NCBI RefSeq assembly: GCF_003097495.1
Contig: NZ_QEOP01000001.1
Coordinates: 682,001 to 746,000 of the forward strand
Length of the DNA: 64,000 nucleotides
From: Amnibacterium flavum
Lineage (GTDB): Bacteria > Actinomycetota > Actinomycetes > Actinomycetales > Microbacteriaceae
Direction of reading: 5' to 3'
Shown: piece by piece, positions 53,356 to 62,018 of the stretch
Layout of the letters: each line of letters starts with the position of its first letter
Numbering within the stretch: position 1 is the stretch's first letter
Notes under the pieces: model-generated
Database searches by the model: none
Seen by the model: the letters and a program-made list of their open reading frames with translations, nothing else
What the model was told of the DNA's origin: nothing
Program-made: the position numbers and the translations under genes

Positions 53356-54381
53356 CTAGTTGGGCTCGACGTCGCCGGCGCTCTCCTCGAGACTCGCGGG
53401 CGCGGGCTCGTCGACCTTCACCTTGGCCGTCCTCGGAGTCAGTCCCGCGCTCGCGCTGGCGGGCACGGGGAGGCGCACGATGAGGGCGCCGACGTCCACC
53501 CCGAACCGCCCCGTCGTGGTCTCGCCCACCGGATCGCCGTCGAGCTCTGCGAGCACGGGCTTGTCGAGCTCGAACGAGAACTCGGCCCCCGCCCACTGCT
53601 TCAGCGAGGCGAGTCCGTTGCGGTTGCGCGAGGCGACGTCGATGGCGACTCCGACCCAGCCCGCGACGACATTGGGCTGGAGCACGACGAGGTCGAGCTG
53701 CCCGTCGTCGAGGACGGCTCCGGTCGCGATCTCGATGCCCGCCATCACCGAACTGCAGTTGCAGGCCAGGACCATGATGCTGTTCGTCTGCGGCTGCTCC
53801 TCGCCGTCGACGGCGATGGTGACGCCGAACGGGCGCTTCAGCAGATTGGGTCCGGCTGCCGCGATGTAGGCGCCCCAGCCGACCTTCTTCTTCAGGTTGT
53901 CGTCGGTCCCCGCCATGATCTGCGCGTCGAGGCCGACGCCTCCCATCACGACGAAGGGGCGTTCCTCGCCGTCGTCGAAGGTCGCGACTCCGACGTCGAT
54001 GGCCCGGTTCTGGCCTCGGAAGGCGATCTCCAGGGCGTCCTCGAGGGAATCGACCGGAATGGCGAGGTTGCGGGCGAGCAGGTTGCCGGTGCCGCTCGGC
54101 AGCAGACCGTACGGGATGCCGGTGCCGCGCAGCACGCCGGCGACGACCCGGACGGTGCCGTCTCCTCCCATGACGCAGACGAGATCGGGCTCGCTGGCGA
54201 CGGCCTGCTCGGCAGCGGCGAGGCCCGAGTCGTCGGCGGCGGTCCCGAACCATTCCGGCTCGGCCCAGCCCGAGTGGAGGGAGAACCCGGCGATGGTGTC
54301 CTTCATCGCGTCGAGGTCGTCGAACTTGCTCGGATTGATGACGATCGCGACCCGGCGGCGATCCGCTGCTGACTGCTCCAT
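53356..54381 (-). CDS. Diacylglycerol kinase/NAD kinase-fold lipid kinase (second copy)
   Basis: This 341-residue DagK-family protein is related to the one at 35.8 kb. Shared blocks include IVINPSK, the nucleotide loop MGGDGTVRVVAGVLRGTGIP, LLPSGTGNLLARNL and NLKKKVGW. The C-terminal tail has an extra Pro/Glu/Ala-rich stretch. The ATG at 54381 is chosen because TACAGT lies 6 nt upstream (leaderless arrangement); the longer open frame to the right overlaps the neighbouring gene. The substrate lipid is unknown. It stands between the carbohydrate locus and the terC operon. Confidence 0.92.
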   Translation of the reverse strand: MEQSAADRRRVAIVINPSKFDDLDAMKDTIAGFSLHSGWAEPEWFGTAADDSGLAAAEQAVASEPDLVCVMGGDGTVRVVAGVLRGTGIPYGLLPSGTGNLLARNLAIPVDSLEDALEIAFRGQNRAIDVGVATFDDGEERPFVVMGGVGLDAQIMAGTDDNLKKKVGWGAYIAAAGPNLLKRPFGVTIAVDGEEQPQTNSIMVLACNCSSVMAGIEIATGAVLDDGQLDLVVLQPNVVAGWVGVAIDVASRNRNGLASLKQWAGAEFSFELDKPVLAELDGDPVGETTTGRFGVDVGALIVRLPVPASASAGLTPRTAKVKVDEPAPASLEESAGDVEPN

Positions 54382-54387
54382 GCGCTC

Positions 54388-54393
54388 ACTGTA
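54388..54393 (-). promoter_or_regulatory. -10 element of leaderless lipid-kinase promoter (TACAGT)
   Basis: TACAGT on the minus strand, then 6 nt, then the ATG at 54381. Confidence 0.5.
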
Positions 54394-54463
54394 GGGAGCA
54401 TCGCCCGTGAACACGGTCAGAAGATGCCGCCGGACGCGCGGGGTGGATCGACGCCCGGTTCGA

Positions 54464-55294
54464 TCACCGTCCGAAGAAGTCGTCCAGCCCCGGGATCTGG
54501 AAATCGGAGCCGAGGCCGCCGAGCTGATCTCCGAAGCCCGAGACCTGGTCGCCCAGTCCGGAGACGGCCTCGCCGGCACCATCGGCAACCCCGTCGAGGC
54601 CGCCGGTGAGCCCCTCGATGTCGAGGTTCCCGGCCAGGGCGTCGAAGTCGACCCCGAAGTTCGCCGCGTCCGCGAGCAGCGGGCCGGCGATGGAGCTGAG
54701 GATCGCGCCTCCCGCGACCGCGCCCAGCACACCGCCCGCCGCGAGACCGGCACCGGCCGCAGCGCCGCCCACCATCGCGGTTCGACCGATGCCGCCGCCC
54801 GACCGGCTCCCGCCCGCGCGGGCGAGCAGCCCGCGGAGCATGCCCGGCCTGCCCATCTCGGTCCGTGTGGCCGCGCGTGCGAGGTCGTCGGTCCCCGCGG
54901 AACGGGGACGCTCGTGGGCGGGCAGCTCCTCGTTCATCCGCGCTTGGATCTGCTCACGCTGCGCGGGGGTCAGACGTGCGAACGCCTCACGGTGGACCGT
55001 CTCGAGCTGGTGGGGATCCGCGGTCTGCAGCAGATAGTCGTATCGGGCGATAGCCGCCCGGTCCGCCGGATCTACCGGCGCCGCGGCCCCGGTACGGGCG
55101 GGGACCGCGGGAGCGCGATACGCCGTGTCGGCCGCGGGGCGGGTCGACCGGGTCGGGCGACCGTCGCCCGTCAGAGCGTCGGCGGCGCTGCGCACCATCG
55201 AGCGCCAATCGCCGGAACCCGAGCCCTGCTGAGATGAGCCGCTCTTGTCGAGCGCCTTCTGGGCCATGCCGGTCAGCTTCGAGAACATGCTCAT
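54464..55294 (-). CDS. Unknown protein coupled to terC, with Gly/Ala-rich hydrophobic centre
   Basis: This 276-residue protein has no recognised activity. Residues 1-80 are Ser/Arg/Ala-rich and probably disordered. Residues 80-125 form a helical module (AIARYDYLLQTADPHQLETV; LTPAQREQIQARMNEELP). Residues 165-205 are a Gly/Ala-rich hydrophobic stretch that could enter the membrane, and the C-terminus repeats GLGDQVSGFGDQLGGLGSD-like units. The ATG overlaps the terC stop (ATGA, 55291-55294), so translation is coupled and expression should follow the manganese riboswitch. A role in metal handling or TerC assembly is possible but not shown. Confidence 0.75.
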   Translation of the reverse strand: MSMFSKLTGMAQKALDKSGSSQQGSGSGDWRSMVRSAADALTGDGRPTRSTRPAADTAYRAPAVPARTGAAAPVDPADRAAIARYDYLLQTADPHQLETVHREAFARLTPAQREQIQARMNEELPAHERPRSAGTDDLARAATRTEMGRPGMLRGLLARAGGSRSGGGIGRTAMVGGAAAGAGLAAGGVLGAVAGGAILSSIAGPLLADAANFGVDFDALAGNLDIEGLTGGLDGVADGAGEAVSGLGDQVSGFGDQLGGLGSDFQIPGLDDFFGR

Positions 55295-56370
55295 TCGGAT
55301 TCGTCCTTCCGGGTGGTGGGGGTCGTTTCATGCGAGTCGTCGACGGAGTGACCGCCGCTCGCGACCGCGACCGGCTCGCCGTGCAGTTCGCTGCGGTCGC
55401 CTTTCGCGCCGTCGCCGCGGGTCTTCAGCAGGCTGGCCACGGTGGCGACCGCCACGGTGAGTCCGATGAAGAGGAGCGAGAACCAGATGGGGATCTCGGG
55501 GACCCATTCGATGTGCTCGCCGCCGTTGATGAACGGCAGCTCGTTGACGTGGAGGGCGTGGAAGACGAGCTTCACCCCGATGAAAGCGAGGATGACCGCC
55601 AGTCCCTGCGCGAGGTAGACGAGGCGCTCGAGCAGGCCGCCGATGAGGAAGAACAGCTGTCGGAGACCCATCAGCGCGAACGCGTTCGCGGTGAAGACGA
55701 TGTACGCCTCGTTGGTGAGCCCGTAGATCGCGGGAATCGAGTCGACGGCGAAGATCAGGTCGATGAAGCCGATCGCGATGATCGTGAGCAGCATCGGGGT
55801 GACGAAGCGCTTGCCGTTCTTCACCACCGTGAGCTTGTCCGAGTTGTACTCGTCGCTCACCGGCAGCACCCGGCGCACGAATCGCATGAATCGACCGTCG
55901 GCGGGGTTCGAGTCGTGGCTTCCGAACGCCTGCCGGTAGGCCAGTACGAGCAGGAGGCCGCCGAAGATGTAGAAGATCCAGGAGTAGCTCTCGATGAGGC
56001 CGGCGCCGATGGCGATGAAACCGCCGCGCAGGATCAGGGCGATGATGATGCCGATCATCAGCACCTTCTGCTGGTAGATCTTCGGCACCGCGAAGCCCGC
56101 CATCACGATGAGGAAGACGAAGAGGTTGTCGATCGACAGCGCCTTCTCGGTCAGGTAGCCGGCGAAGTACTCCCCTCCGAATCTCCAGTCGGTGAAGACA
56201 CCGATGCCGACGCCGAAGAGGAGAGCGAGTCCGATGTAGAACGCCGACCAACGAGCGGACTCGCCGATCGTCGGTTCGTGCGGTTTGCGCACGTGTGCGA
56301 AGAACTCGTAGGCGAAGAAGGCGATCGTGACGGCGATCGTGATGAGCCAGGTCAGGGTTGTTACCTGCAC
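55291..56370 (-). CDS. terC: TerC-family membrane protein (probable Mn2+ exporter)
   Basis: This 359-residue protein has about eight to nine membrane helices. Characteristic TerC motifs are EKALSIDNLFVFLIVM and IFAVDSIPAIYGLTN, which carry the conserved acidic residues in the membrane. TerC/Alx/MeeF-type proteins export manganese or help metalate exported proteins. The chosen GTG at 56370 lies one base after the riboswitch and its GGAG (56378-56381) is part of the riboswitch P1 stem. An open frame extends further upstream through the aptamer and is rejected. The C-terminal tail is charged and cytosolic. It is followed by a coupled unknown gene. Confidence 0.9.
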   Translation of the reverse strand: MQVTTLTWLITIAVTIAFFAYEFFAHVRKPHEPTIGESARWSAFYIGLALLFGVGIGVFTDWRFGGEYFAGYLTEKALSIDNLFVFLIVMAGFAVPKIYQQKVLMIGIIIALILRGGFIAIGAGLIESYSWIFYIFGGLLLVLAYRQAFGSHDSNPADGRFMRFVRRVLPVSDEYNSDKLTVVKNGKRFVTPMLLTIIAIGFIDLIFAVDSIPAIYGLTNEAYIVFTANAFALMGLRQLFFLIGGLLERLVYLAQGLAVILAFIGVKLVFHALHVNELPFINGGEHIEWVPEIPIWFSLLFIGLTVAVATVASLLKTRGDGAKGDRSELHGEPVAVASGGHSVDDSHETTPTTRKDESE

Positions 56371-56510
56371 AGGGGTACTCCAAAGGGGATTGGCGTGGAC
56401 TGATGACGCCAAGGTCTCCTCCGCTCCGTCAGAGCGACGGAACCGGCGGCCCGGGATGCTTCGATGCATCCGTATTGACGGGCCGACCGCAGACGGGAGT
56501 ACTCCCCTTG
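56371..56510 (-). ncRNA. yybP-ykoY (Mn2+) riboswitch in the terC leader
   Basis: Read on the minus strand, the leader starts with AAGGGGAGTAC (56499-56509). It contains CCGTCAATACGG (56470-56481), the conserved loop-1 sequence, and GAGACCTTGGCG (56407-56418), the conserved second metal-binding segment, and closes with GGAGTACCCC (56372-56381). GTACTCC (56496-56502) pairs with GGAGTAC (56375-56381), so the terC Shine-Dalgarno is within P1. These match the yybP-ykoY consensus. A TAGTTT -10 element lies at 56520-56525. Control is probably at translation initiation, possibly also by termination. Confidence 0.87.
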
Positions 56511-56825
56511 ATGTTTAGGAAACTAACGCACCGGCTTACGGGACCGCCAACTCACCAATGGAATTCATATGGTCCGTTCAGGCTTTCCGCACGCTCGGCA
56601 CGCCATGGTGGGGGCCTGCAATCGTCCTGTACCCTCGGTCTCTTCCGGGCTCGTCCGATGTGACTCGCGTGCGGCCTGCGATCGATGCGTTCGCCCCGAT
56701 CGCAGCCTTGCGAGATCGACCGCGTGCCCTGGCGGCGCCGTGGCCGCCATGACATAGCCTGAAATCGCCGTTCCGCGGAACAGCAGGCCGAAAACGACCG
56801 AGAACAGATGAGCGGAAGGATGCCG
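56511..56825. other. Intergenic region between the terC riboswitch and the LCP gene
   Basis: This 315-bp divergent region carries the terC promoter at its left end and a candidate LCP-gene -10 (TAGCCT, 56755-56760), which would give a leader of about 60 nt ending in GGAAGGA (56814-56820). No further gene or repeat was recognised. Confidence 0.45.
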
Positions 56826-58112
56826 ATGAGCGAGCCCACGCGGCGTTCGGCCCGAACCGCGGCGGTGCCCACCGTGGCGCGTCACGGCCGGCTCAAGCGG
56901 TCGAGCGTCACCCTCGCGATCCTCAAGATCATCGGTCTCGTCACCGCGGTCGCCGTCGCCAGCGTCGCCTCCATCACGGGCATCGTCGTCTGGGATTTGA
57001 GCCGTCAGGTGAAGACGGTCTCGCTCGGCGACCCCGATGCGCCCGCTGCCCCGATCCCCGAGATCGGCGCCATCCAGGGCGGTGTCAACATGCTGCTGGT
57101 GGGCAGCGACAGCCGCGCGAACTCGGTCTACTCCTACGGCGAGGACCCCGAAAGCGAGCTCAACGACGTCAACATCCTGCTGCACATCTCGCAGGACCAC
57201 ACGAGTGCGGTCGCAGTCAGCTTCCCCCGTGACACGTTCGTCCCGATACCCGAGTGCGACGACGGCGATGGCGGGACCAACGGCCCCGCGTCCGCGCAGA
57301 AGATCAACACGGCTCTCATGTACGGCGGAGGAGGCGCGAAAGCCGGTCTCGCCTGCGCGGTCAAGACCGTCGAGAACCTCACCGGCTTGACCATCCCCTT
57401 CGCCGCGATCATCACGTTCGACGGTGTGATCGAGATGTCCAATGCCGTGGGTGGTGTCTCGGTCTGCGTCGCGGAGCCGATCGAGGACGAGAACACCGAG
57501 CTGTATCTCGACGCCGGAACACACAACCTCCAGGGCGTCGACGCGCTCAAGTTCCTGCGCACCCGCTACGGGGTCGGCGACGGCAGCGACGTGACCCGCA
57601 TCAGCTCGCAGCAGAACTTTCTCTCCTCGCTGATTCGTCAGGTGAAGAGCTCCGACACCCTCGGCGATGTGGGCAAGCTCTACGGCCTCGCCGGCGCGGC
57701 GGTGCGCAACATGGTCTTCTCCGACTCGCTGCGCAATATCGACACGCTCGTCCAGATCGCCCGCGCCCTGCAGCCGATCGACCTCGACAAGATCGCCTTC
57801 GTGCAGTACCCGACCTATGAGACCGACGGCGGACTGGAGCCGAACTACGATTCGGCCGAAGTGCTGTTCGCCGCGATCACCTCGGATCAGGCGGTCCAGG
57901 TTCAGGCGCCGCCCGAGGGGGAGCGCACCGGAACCGTCGCAGATCCGAATGCGCCGGCTCCCGACCCGAATGCTGCTCCGGCGCCTGAGAGCACCGATCC
58001 GGCGGCGCCCCCGGCGACGGAGGTGCCTGTCACGGTGCTGCCATCGGACGTGCTGGGCCAGTCGGCTGCCGAATCACGCTGCACGGTCGGACGCACACTC
58101 GAGGACCAGTAG
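56826..58112 (+). CDS. LCP-family cell-wall polymer ligase (LytR-CpsA-Psr)
   Basis: This 428-residue membrane-anchored protein has a positively charged N-terminus, one membrane helix (about 29-56) and an extracellular LCP domain with MLLVGSDSRAN, VAVSFPRDTFV, KINTALMYGG and LKFLRTRYGVGDGSD. LCP enzymes transfer lipid-linked glycopolymers onto peptidoglycan. The last 75 residues are a Pro/Ala-rich tail and a final CTVG segment. The ATG at 56826 is favoured over two earlier in-frame ATGs because GGAAGGA lies 5 nt upstream. The stop codon lies in the first unit of a 20-bp tandem duplication. Confidence 0.94.
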   Translation: MSEPTRRSARTAAVPTVARHGRLKRSSVTLAILKIIGLVTAVAVASVASITGIVVWDLSRQVKTVSLGDPDAPAAPIPEIGAIQGGVNMLLVGSDSRANSVYSYGEDPESELNDVNILLHISQDHTSAVAVSFPRDTFVPIPECDDGDGGTNGPASAQKINTALMYGGGGAKAGLACAVKTVENLTGLTIPFAAIITFDGVIEMSNAVGGVSVCVAEPIEDENTELYLDAGTHNLQGVDALKFLRTRYGVGDGSDVTRISSQQNFLSSLIRQVKSSDTLGDVGKLYGLAGAAVRNMVFSDSLRNIDTLVQIARALQPIDLDKIAFVQYPTYETDGGLEPNYDSAEVLFAAITSDQAVQVQAPPEGERTGTVADPNAPAPDPNAAPAPESTDPAAPPATEVPVTVLPSDVLGQSAAESRCTVGRTLEDQ

Positions 58113-58135
58113 GTCCACTCGAGGACCAGGAGGTC
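58096..58135 (+). repeat. 20-bp tandem duplication spanning the LCP stop codon
   Basis: Unit 1 (58096-58115) and unit 2 (58116-58135) share 19 of 20 bases, beginning CACTCGAGGACCAG. The single difference (T at 58110, G at 58130) creates the in-frame TAG that ends the gene. Confidence 0.9.
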
Positions 58136-58173
58136 GCCGCCGACGACTCGCCTGGAGCTCGATCGGATGAGGC

Positions 58174-58389
58174 TCAGCGCGCGTCGTCCGCGAGGGTGGG
58201 CAGCTGCACATCGTCGATCGGATCGACAGTCGACGGCGTCGTGAGCCGAGCCTGGACCGGTGCCGCGTCGGCGTTGTGCGACTGAGTCGCGAGGAGGGCC
58301 CCTCCGAGCAGGGAGGCCGTCACTGCTGCGGCGGCGAGCAGGTGTGCCGAGAAGCGCACGAGCGGGCGGGGAGCGATGAGGCTGAACAC
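58174..58389 (-). CDS. Small putative exported protein
   Basis: This possible 71-residue protein has a convincing signal-peptide-like N-terminus (positively charged start, then LLAAAAVTASLLGGALLAT, and an ADAAP cleavage-like site), leaving about 28 mature residues rich in Asp/Thr/Pro. The GTG start lacks a clear ribosome-binding site and no close family was recognised. It lies between the convergent LCP gene and the tRNA genes. It may be real, or a fragment of a larger exported protein. Confidence 0.45.
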   Translation of the reverse strand: MFSLIAPRPLVRFSAHLLAAAAVTASLLGGALLATQSHNADAAPVQARLTTPSTVDPIDDVQLPTLADDAR

Positions 58390-58438
58390 GGTCTCGGTCT
58401 ATTCGTTCGGCGGAGCGGGGCGATGGGGTTCATGTCAT

Positions 58439-58477
58439 GTCCTCACTTCTGCGGACACGTCCTCACTATGGCGGACA
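58439..58477. repeat. Two 19-bp direct repeats, possible insertion-sequence end remnant
   Basis: GTCCTCACTTCTGCGGACA (58439-58457) and GTCCTCACTATGGCGGACA (58459-58477) differ at three central positions and are spaced with a 20-bp period. Each has GTCC/GGAC arms. Tandem terminal repeats of this sort occur at ends of some transposons, but no transposase is nearby. Confidence 0.6.
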
Positions 58478-58611
58478 TCTTGTACCCCGAAAAGTCCCCC
58501 TTGTGCGTGACACCCGAACAAGGGGCGCGCGCGAGACGATGTCGCTGGGGCCGGTCGGCGGGTTTCGATTAGAGCTCATCACCTCTGGCGGCTATGCTGT
58601 CTGATGCGTCA

Positions 58612-58700
58612 GGAGACGTCGCATAGTCCGGTCGAGTGCACCACCCTGCTAAGGTGGAGAACCCGCAAGGGTTCCGAGGGTTCAAATCCCTCCGTCTCCG
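58612..58700 (+). tRNA. tRNA-Ser (anticodon GCU)
   Basis: This 89-nt tRNA has acceptor stem GGAGACG / CGTCTCC, anticodon stem CCACC/GGTGG with loop CTGCTAA (anticodon GCT), long variable arm with AACCC...GGGTT, and T-loop TTCAAAT. TATGCT at 58593-58598 may be its -10 element. Confidence 0.95.
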
Positions 58701-58738
58701 CAGGGCGTCTCGGGCTTAGTCTCGATGGCGTGTGATTT

Positions 58739-58811
58739 GCGCCCGTAGCTCAGCGGATAGAGCAATTGACTACGGATCAATAGGTCGGGGGTTCAAATCC
58801 CTCCGGGCGCA
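58739..58811 (+). tRNA. tRNA-Arg (anticodon ACG)
   Basis: This 73-nt tRNA has acceptor stem GCGCCCG / CGGGCGC, D-arm GCTCAGCGGATAGAGC, anticodon stem ATTGA/TCAAT with loop CTACGGA (anticodon ACG) and T-arm GGGGGTTCAAATCCCTC. It lies 38 bp after tRNA-Ser and shares its terminator. Confidence 0.96.
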
Positions 58812-58812
58812 C

Positions 58813-58856
58813 AAAAGGAGAAGGCCCCGCCGTTCACGGCGGGGCCTTCTCCTTTT
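58813..58856. terminator. Strong intrinsic terminator after the tRNA pair
   Basis: A perfect 20-bp stem (58813-58832 with 58837-58856, loop TTCA) starts with AAAAGGAGAAGG and ends with CCTTCTCCTTTT, which provides a U-tract on either strand. Confidence 0.9.
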
Positions 58857-58938
58857 CCGGGTCCGGAAGTACGCGAAGCCCTTCAGGGTGGGCCCCCGCT
58901 GGCGAGGGGCCCCGAGCGCGGCGAACCCGCTCGCGAGG

Positions 58939-60927
58939 TCAGCTCACGTGGACGTCGGGGCGGCGCGACCTGGACGCCTCGGCCCGTCGCAGCACCTCGC
59001 GGGTGACCGGCGCGACCTCACCGGTACCCGTGATCAGGTAGCGGAACATGTTCGAGATCGGGTTGCCCTCGGTCCACTCGAAGTAGATCTCGGGCACCAC
59101 TCCGGTGACGTCCCGGATCTCGAGCAGGATCGTCGCCAGGGTGTTCGGGATATTCCCGCTCTTCACCTGGAGGATTCGGAAGCCGTGACGGATGACCCCG
59201 CCTACTTGGAGGTCCTCCTCGAAGTTCGAGGAGTCGGCCGGATAGACCTCGAGGAAGAGCACGGGTGCGCGCCCCGGGATGCCGCTGTCGCGACGCTCCT
59301 CGCTGAGCTTCTTCCGGTACTCATCGGCGCTCCCCGTGTTCGGCTCGTGCGAGATGATGCGGATCGCTCCGTAGTCGTCGGCGTCCGACTCGACGAAGTC
59401 GCGGGCCTGTGCGTCGAGCGTCACGGACGTCGCGCGGAGCTGGAACGATCGCTGCACACGCGAGATCAGCGAGACGACGATGATCCCGACGATGAACACC
59501 GCGGCGATGCGGACCCCGTCGGGGCGTTCGATCACGTTGACGATCGTCGTGTAAACGAAGACCGCCGCGATGGCAGCGAACCCCACGGTGCGCCGGCGCT
59601 GCTTCTTGTGCAGCGCCGAGAGCGTCACGGCGATCGAGGCCGAGGTGATGAGGACGAGAACGCCGGTGGCGTAGGCGCCGCCCTGCGCATCGACGTTCGC
59701 GTCGAACAGGATCGTGATCAGGAAGGCGATGGCCGTGAACACGAGAACGAGGGGACGGACCGCTGCCGCCCACTGCGGCGCCATGCCGTAGCGGGGCAGG
59801 TAGCGCGGGACGATGTTGAGCAGCCCCGCCATCGCCGACGCCCCGGCGAACCAGAGGATGCAGATCGTGCTGATGTCGTAGGCGGTGCCGAAGATGTCGC
59901 CGAGGAACTCGTGAGCCAGGTAGGCGAGGGCGCGTCCGTTCGCCTCGCCGCCCGCCTGGAACTGCTCCTGCGGGATGAGCAGGGTCGTCACGATGCTGGA
60001 GGTGATGAGGAACGTCGACATGATGAGCGCCGCGGTCAGCAGCAGCCGCTTCGCGCCGCGGATGCGTCCGACGGGGTTGGCGGCCGTGTCACCCGGTGCG
60101 CCGGTGATCTGCGGCATCACGGCGACACCCGTCTCGAAGCCGGAGAGGCCGAGGGCGAGCTTCGGGAACACGATGAGGGCGATTCCCACCATCACGAACG
60201 GATTGCCGTGCTGGGCGGTGAGCGCAGCCCACCAGTCGGTCACGACGACGGGGTTGTCGAAGACGTGCCCGATGGACACGACGATGACCACGGCGTTGAG
60301 TGCGAGGAACACGGCGACGAGGACGACCGCGATGTTGATCGCCTCCTTGAATCCCTTCAGGAACACGATGCCCAGCAGGGCGACGAGTCCGAGGGTGAGG
60401 GGGACCTCCGCGCCGTCGAACCAGGCGGGTGCGAACGGATTCTCGACCGCGTGGGCGGTCGCGTCGGCGGCGGACAGGGTGATCGTGATCATGAAGTCGG
60501 TCGCCGCGAATCCCAGCAGGACGAGCACGAACAGCTTTCCGCCCCACCAGGGCAGCAGGCGTTCGAGCATCGCGATCGACCCCTCTCCCCGGAAGCTCTC
60601 GCGTGCGACGCGACGGTAGACGGGGAGCGCGCCGAGCAGGGTGAGCAGCACGAGGACGATGGTCGCCATCGGGGAGAGCAGCCCTGCGGCCACCGCGGCG
60701 ATCGCCGGCTGGTAGCCGAGTGTCGAGAAGTAGTCGACACCGGTGAGGCACATGACCCGCCACCAGGAGTGCGTCTTCTCGACGGTCTCGGCGTGCGGTC
60801 CGGGGTGGGAGCCGGAGTTGCTCTTCAGTCCGTACAGCAGCCAGGACCGGAGCCGATCGCTGCGCAGGTGCGGCAGCGGCGAGGGCTCGAGCGCGTCGGC
60901 GTCGGCGGGTTGGGCTCGAGTGGTCAC
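58939..60927 (-). CDS. APC-superfamily permease with cytosolic C-terminal domain
   Basis: This 662-residue transporter has about 12 membrane helices of the amino acid-polyamine-organocation fold. It begins near [21 protein letters not shown], a substrate-site helix, and includes [19 protein letters not shown] cytosolic domain of about 170 residues follows (from [10 protein letters not shown] to the end) containing [18 protein letters not shown] and [20 protein letters not shown]. It is usually annotated as an amino acid permease; the large soluble tail recalls regulated potassium or amino acid transporters, but no ligand motif is evident. The start is a GTG. It converges on the tRNA terminator. 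Confidence 0.88.
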   Translation of the reverse strand: MTTRAQPADADALEPSPLPHLRSDRLRSWLLYGLKSNSGSHPGPHAETVEKTHSWWRVMCLTGVDYFSTLGYQPAIAAVAAGLLSPMATIVLVLLTLLGALPVYRRVARESFRGEGSIAMLERLLPWWGGKLFVLVLLGFAATDFMITITLSAADATAHAVENPFAPAWFDGAEVPLTLGLVALLGIVFLKGFKEAINIAVVLVAVFLALNAVVIVVSIGHVFDNPVVVTDWWAALTAQHGNPFVMVGIALIVFPKLALGLSGFETGVAVMPQITGAPGDTAANPVGRIRGAKRLLLTAALIMSTFLITSSIVTTLLIPQEQFQAGGEANGRALAYLAHEFLGDIFGTAYDISTICILWFAGASAMAGLLNIVPRYLPRYGMAPQWAAAVRPLVLVFTAIAFLITILFDANVDAQGGAYATGVLVLITSASIAVTLSALHKKQRRRTVGFAAIAAVFVYTTIVNVIERPDGVRIAAVFIVGIIVVSLISRVQRSFQLRATSVTLDAQARDFVESDADDYGAIRIISHEPNTGSADEYRKKLSEERRDSGIPGRAPVLFLEVYPADSSNFEEDLQVGGVIRHGFRILQVKSGNIPNTLATILLEIRDVTGVVPEIYFEWTEGNPISNMFRYLITGTGEVAPVTREVLRRAEASRSRRPDVHVS

Positions 60928-61082
60928 CAGCCGTTTCTACACGGTGAGGGGGCGTCGATCCGGCCGCCCGAGCCGATCGCCCGTGAGGATTTCGTTAGGA
61001 TTCCGCGCCGAGTGCGTGGACGGCGGCCGTGAAGGTCGTCCTCCGCGGCGAGGGCGGCTCCGCGCGGGGTGATGATGGAGCC

Positions 61083-61958
61083 ATGCGATTCGGTATCCAC
61101 TTCATGGACTTCAACATCCCCGGCGGTTCCGCCGCTCTGGCCCCCGCGCTCGGCGGCACGGCGGAAGCGGCTGAGGAGGTGGGGGCGTCCTGGCTCACCG
61201 TCATGGACCACTTCTTCCAGATGGAGCAGTTCCGGACGGCGCACGACCCGATGCTCGAGGGATACACGACGCTCGGCTACCTCGCGGCGAAGACGAGCAC
61301 GGTGAAGCTCGGCACCGTGGTCACCGGTGTGACCTACCGTCATCCCGGTCTGCTCGCCAAGATCGCGACGACGCTCGACGTGCTCTCCGAGGGCCGCGCG
61401 TTCCTGGGCATCGGCGCCGCCTGGTACGAGCGCGAGCATCTCGCACTCGGTGTCCCGTACCCGCCGCTCGCCGAGCGCTTCGGGCGCCTCGAAGAGGCCA
61501 TCCGGATCGCCCTGCAGATGTGGAGCGACGACGACGGTCCGTTCGCCGGCGAGTACTACCAGCTCGCCGAGACGATCAACGTTCCCGCTTCCGTGCAGAA
61601 GCCGCACCCGCCGATCGTGATCGGCGGCTCCGGCGAGCAGAAGACCCTCCGCCTCGTGGCCCGCTATGCCGACGCCACCAACCTCATCGTGCCCGACGCG
61701 GCGGCGGCGAAGCACAAGCTCGAGGTGCTCGCCCGTCACTGCGAGACGGAGGGACGCGATTACGCGAGCATCGAGAAGACGGCCATGGCGGGCATGGTCG
61801 ACCCCGTCGCCGACCCGGATACCGCACTGCGCCAGGCGGAGGAGTTCGCCGCGGTCGGCATCGAGCACCTGCACTACCGTGCCGTCACGCCCGACCCTGC
61901 GGGCTGGGCCCGTCGCCTCGGCGACGACTTCGCACCGCGGATGGCGCAGATCGGCTGA
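61083..61958 (+). CDS. LLM-class F420-dependent oxidoreductase
   Basis: This 291-residue luciferase-like barrel enzyme shows MRFGIHFMDFNIPGG, LTVMDHFFQMEQF, VKLGTVVTGVTYRHPGLLAKIATTLDVLSEGRAFLGIGA (family hallmark, read in blocks) and PPIVIGGSGEQKTLRLVARYADATN. This subclass in actinobacteria normally uses coenzyme F420 rather than FMN. The ATG at 61083 is chosen; an earlier in-frame start adds unsupported residues. The substrate is unknown and it stands alone, divergent from the APC permease gene. Confidence 0.92.
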   Translation: MRFGIHFMDFNIPGGSAALAPALGGTAEAAEEVGASWLTVMDHFFQMEQFRTAHDPMLEGYTTLGYLAAKTSTVKLGTVVTGVTYRHPGLLAKIATTLDVLSEGRAFLGIGAAWYEREHLALGVPYPPLAERFGRLEEAIRIALQMWSDDDGPFAGEYYQLAETINVPASVQKPHPPIVIGGSGEQKTLRLVARYADATNLIVPDAAAAKHKLEVLARHCETEGRDYASIEKTAMAGMVDPVADPDTALRQAEEFAAVGIEHLHYRAVTPDPAGWARRLGDDFAPRMAQIG

Positions 61959-62018
61959 TCACACGCGGCGGGTGCGCCGCAGCCGTGGTTCCGCCGCCGC
62001 GCGCGTCATGATGAGCGC

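Noticed and set aside
56371-56469. N-terminal extension of TerC
   Set aside because: This stretch is the riboswitch aptamer, and the GTG after it fits normal TerC length.
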